Shown here in pieces: positions 13,938 to 14,374 of a DNA stretch of 14,374 nt. The translations under genes were made by a program, and so were the position numbers. The notes under the pieces were generated by a model that worked only from the letters and a program-made list of their open reading frames with translations, was not told where the DNA came from and made no database searches. Origin of the DNA: Microcoleaceae cyanobacterium UBA11344 (lineage in GTDB: Bacteria > Cyanobacteriota > Cyanobacteriia > Cyanobacteriales > Microcoleaceae); NCBI GenBank assembly GCA_003483675.1, contig DMYK01000346.1, forward strand, positions 1-14,374, read 5' to 3'. Numbering within the stretch: position 1 is the first letter of the stretch; the number at the start of each line of letters is the position of its first letter.

Positions 13938-14285
13938 ATGACAACTCAAGAAACCATTTTCAGCAAAATCATCCGCCGCGAGATTCCCGCAGACATCGTT
14001 TATGAAGACGACTTAGCCCTAGCCTTCAGAGATGTCCATCCGCAAGCACCGATTCACATCCTAATCATTCCCAAAAAGCCTATTCCCAAATTAGCCGATG
14101 CCGAATCAGGAGATCATGCTCTCATGGGACACTTGCTGCTGACTGTCAAACGGGTAGCTGAACAACTCGGACTCAGCAACGGCTATCGAGTTGTGATTAA
14201 CAATGGGAACGATGGCGGCCAGACTGTAGACCATCTCCACCTTCACATTCTGGGTGGGCGTCACATGAAATGGCCTCCGGGTTAA
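13938..14285 (+). CDS. Histidine triad (HIT/HINT-type) nucleotide-binding hydrolase
   Basis: From the ATG at 13938 the product has 115 residues (MTTQETIFSKIIRREIPADI), the normal size of bacterial HinT-like proteins. The active site HLHLHILGG is at 99-107, with His99, His101 and His103 as the triad, preceded by the conserved NNGNDGGQTVDH. Such dimeric enzymes cleave phosphoramidate or adenylyl bonds of nucleotides (AMP-lysine type substrates). An upstream in-frame ATG at 13833 would add 35 residues rich in Phe, Arg and Tyr that are foreign to the family, so 13938 is preferred. There is no Shine-Dalgarno. The gene diverges from comM across 158 bp, in which AT-rich -10-like sites can be found but none is decisive. 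Confidence 0.93.
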   Translation: MTTQETIFSKIIRREIPADIVYEDDLALAFRDVHPQAPIHILIIPKKPIPKLADAESGDHALMGHLLLTVKRVAEQLGLSNGYRVVINNGNDGGQTVDHLHLHILGGRHMKWPPG

Positions 14286-14291
14286 AGGTTT

Positions 14292-14374
14292 AGGACTTAC
14301 GATGGGGGCCCAGCAACCGGGTTTTTTAGGTAGAAGCGTCGGAGTGCATCCAGGACTGGTCAGAAACCGGGTTT
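14292..14374. repeat. AGAAACCGGGTTT-family repeat, cut by the window end
   Basis: AGGACTTACGATGGGGGCCCAG (14292-14313) corresponds to 92-111 and 2312-2333, one base shorter in ACG(C)ATGGG. It is followed by CAACCGGGTTTTTT, a one-base variant of the palindrome arm. A second arm, AGAAACCGGGTTT, lies at 14362-14374 in the same orientation and runs off the window. This third locus shows that the GGACTTACG plus AGAAACCGGGTTT composite is an interspersed repeat and not specific to the hic clusters. Confidence 0.75.

Overview
The window looks like chromosome of a filamentous cyanobacterium of the Oscillatoria/Microcoleus type. The evidence is many HIP1-type octamers (GCGATCGC, e.g. 12358-12365), families of short palindromic intergenic repeats built on AGAAACCGGGTTT, weak or absent Shine-Dalgarno sites at several genes, and a small-repeat style known from such genomes. 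The genus cannot be fixed from sequence alone.

Layout. 1-3239: two diverged copies of a unit made of a leader repeat, hicAB toxin-antitoxin genes (+ strand) and the 3' end of a cytosine-C5 DNA methyltransferase gene (- strand). The left copy (1-1091) leads into the complete methyltransferase gene (to 2183). The right copy (2221-3239) ends in an 84-bp remnant of a second methyltransferase gene. The left copy kept hicA1-hicB1 and an orphan hicB2. The right copy kept an orphan hicB1 and hicA2-hicB2. Each copy has lost the toxin that the other retains. 3272-12019: a three-gene operon on the - strand, read 12019 to 3272. It encodes a 674-aa protein of unknown fold, a 336-aa protein of unknown fold, and a 1902-aa SF2 helicase with zinc-binding cysteine clusters and a DUF1998-type C-terminus. 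12020-12249: short interspersed repeats. 12250-14285: two housekeeping genes, a full-length comM/yifB-type AAA+ ATPase (-) and a HIT-family hydrolase (+). 14292-14374: another repeat of the AGAAACCGGGTTT family, cut by the window end.

Interpretation. The operon plus methyltransferase matches the gene set of a type II Druantia anti-phage system (druF, druG, druE, druM), recalled from the published description and not searched here. The methyltransferase is now separated from druE by about 1.1 kb of hicAB genes and repeats. The C-terminal remnant immediately downstream of druE suggests that a methyltransferase gene once followed druE directly. A tandem duplication of the druM-hicAB segment, followed by loss of the druE-proximal copy, would explain the present split. 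The hicAB cluster converges on and overlaps the methyltransferase gene, so the toxin-antitoxin genes and the defence genes have been inherited as one block.
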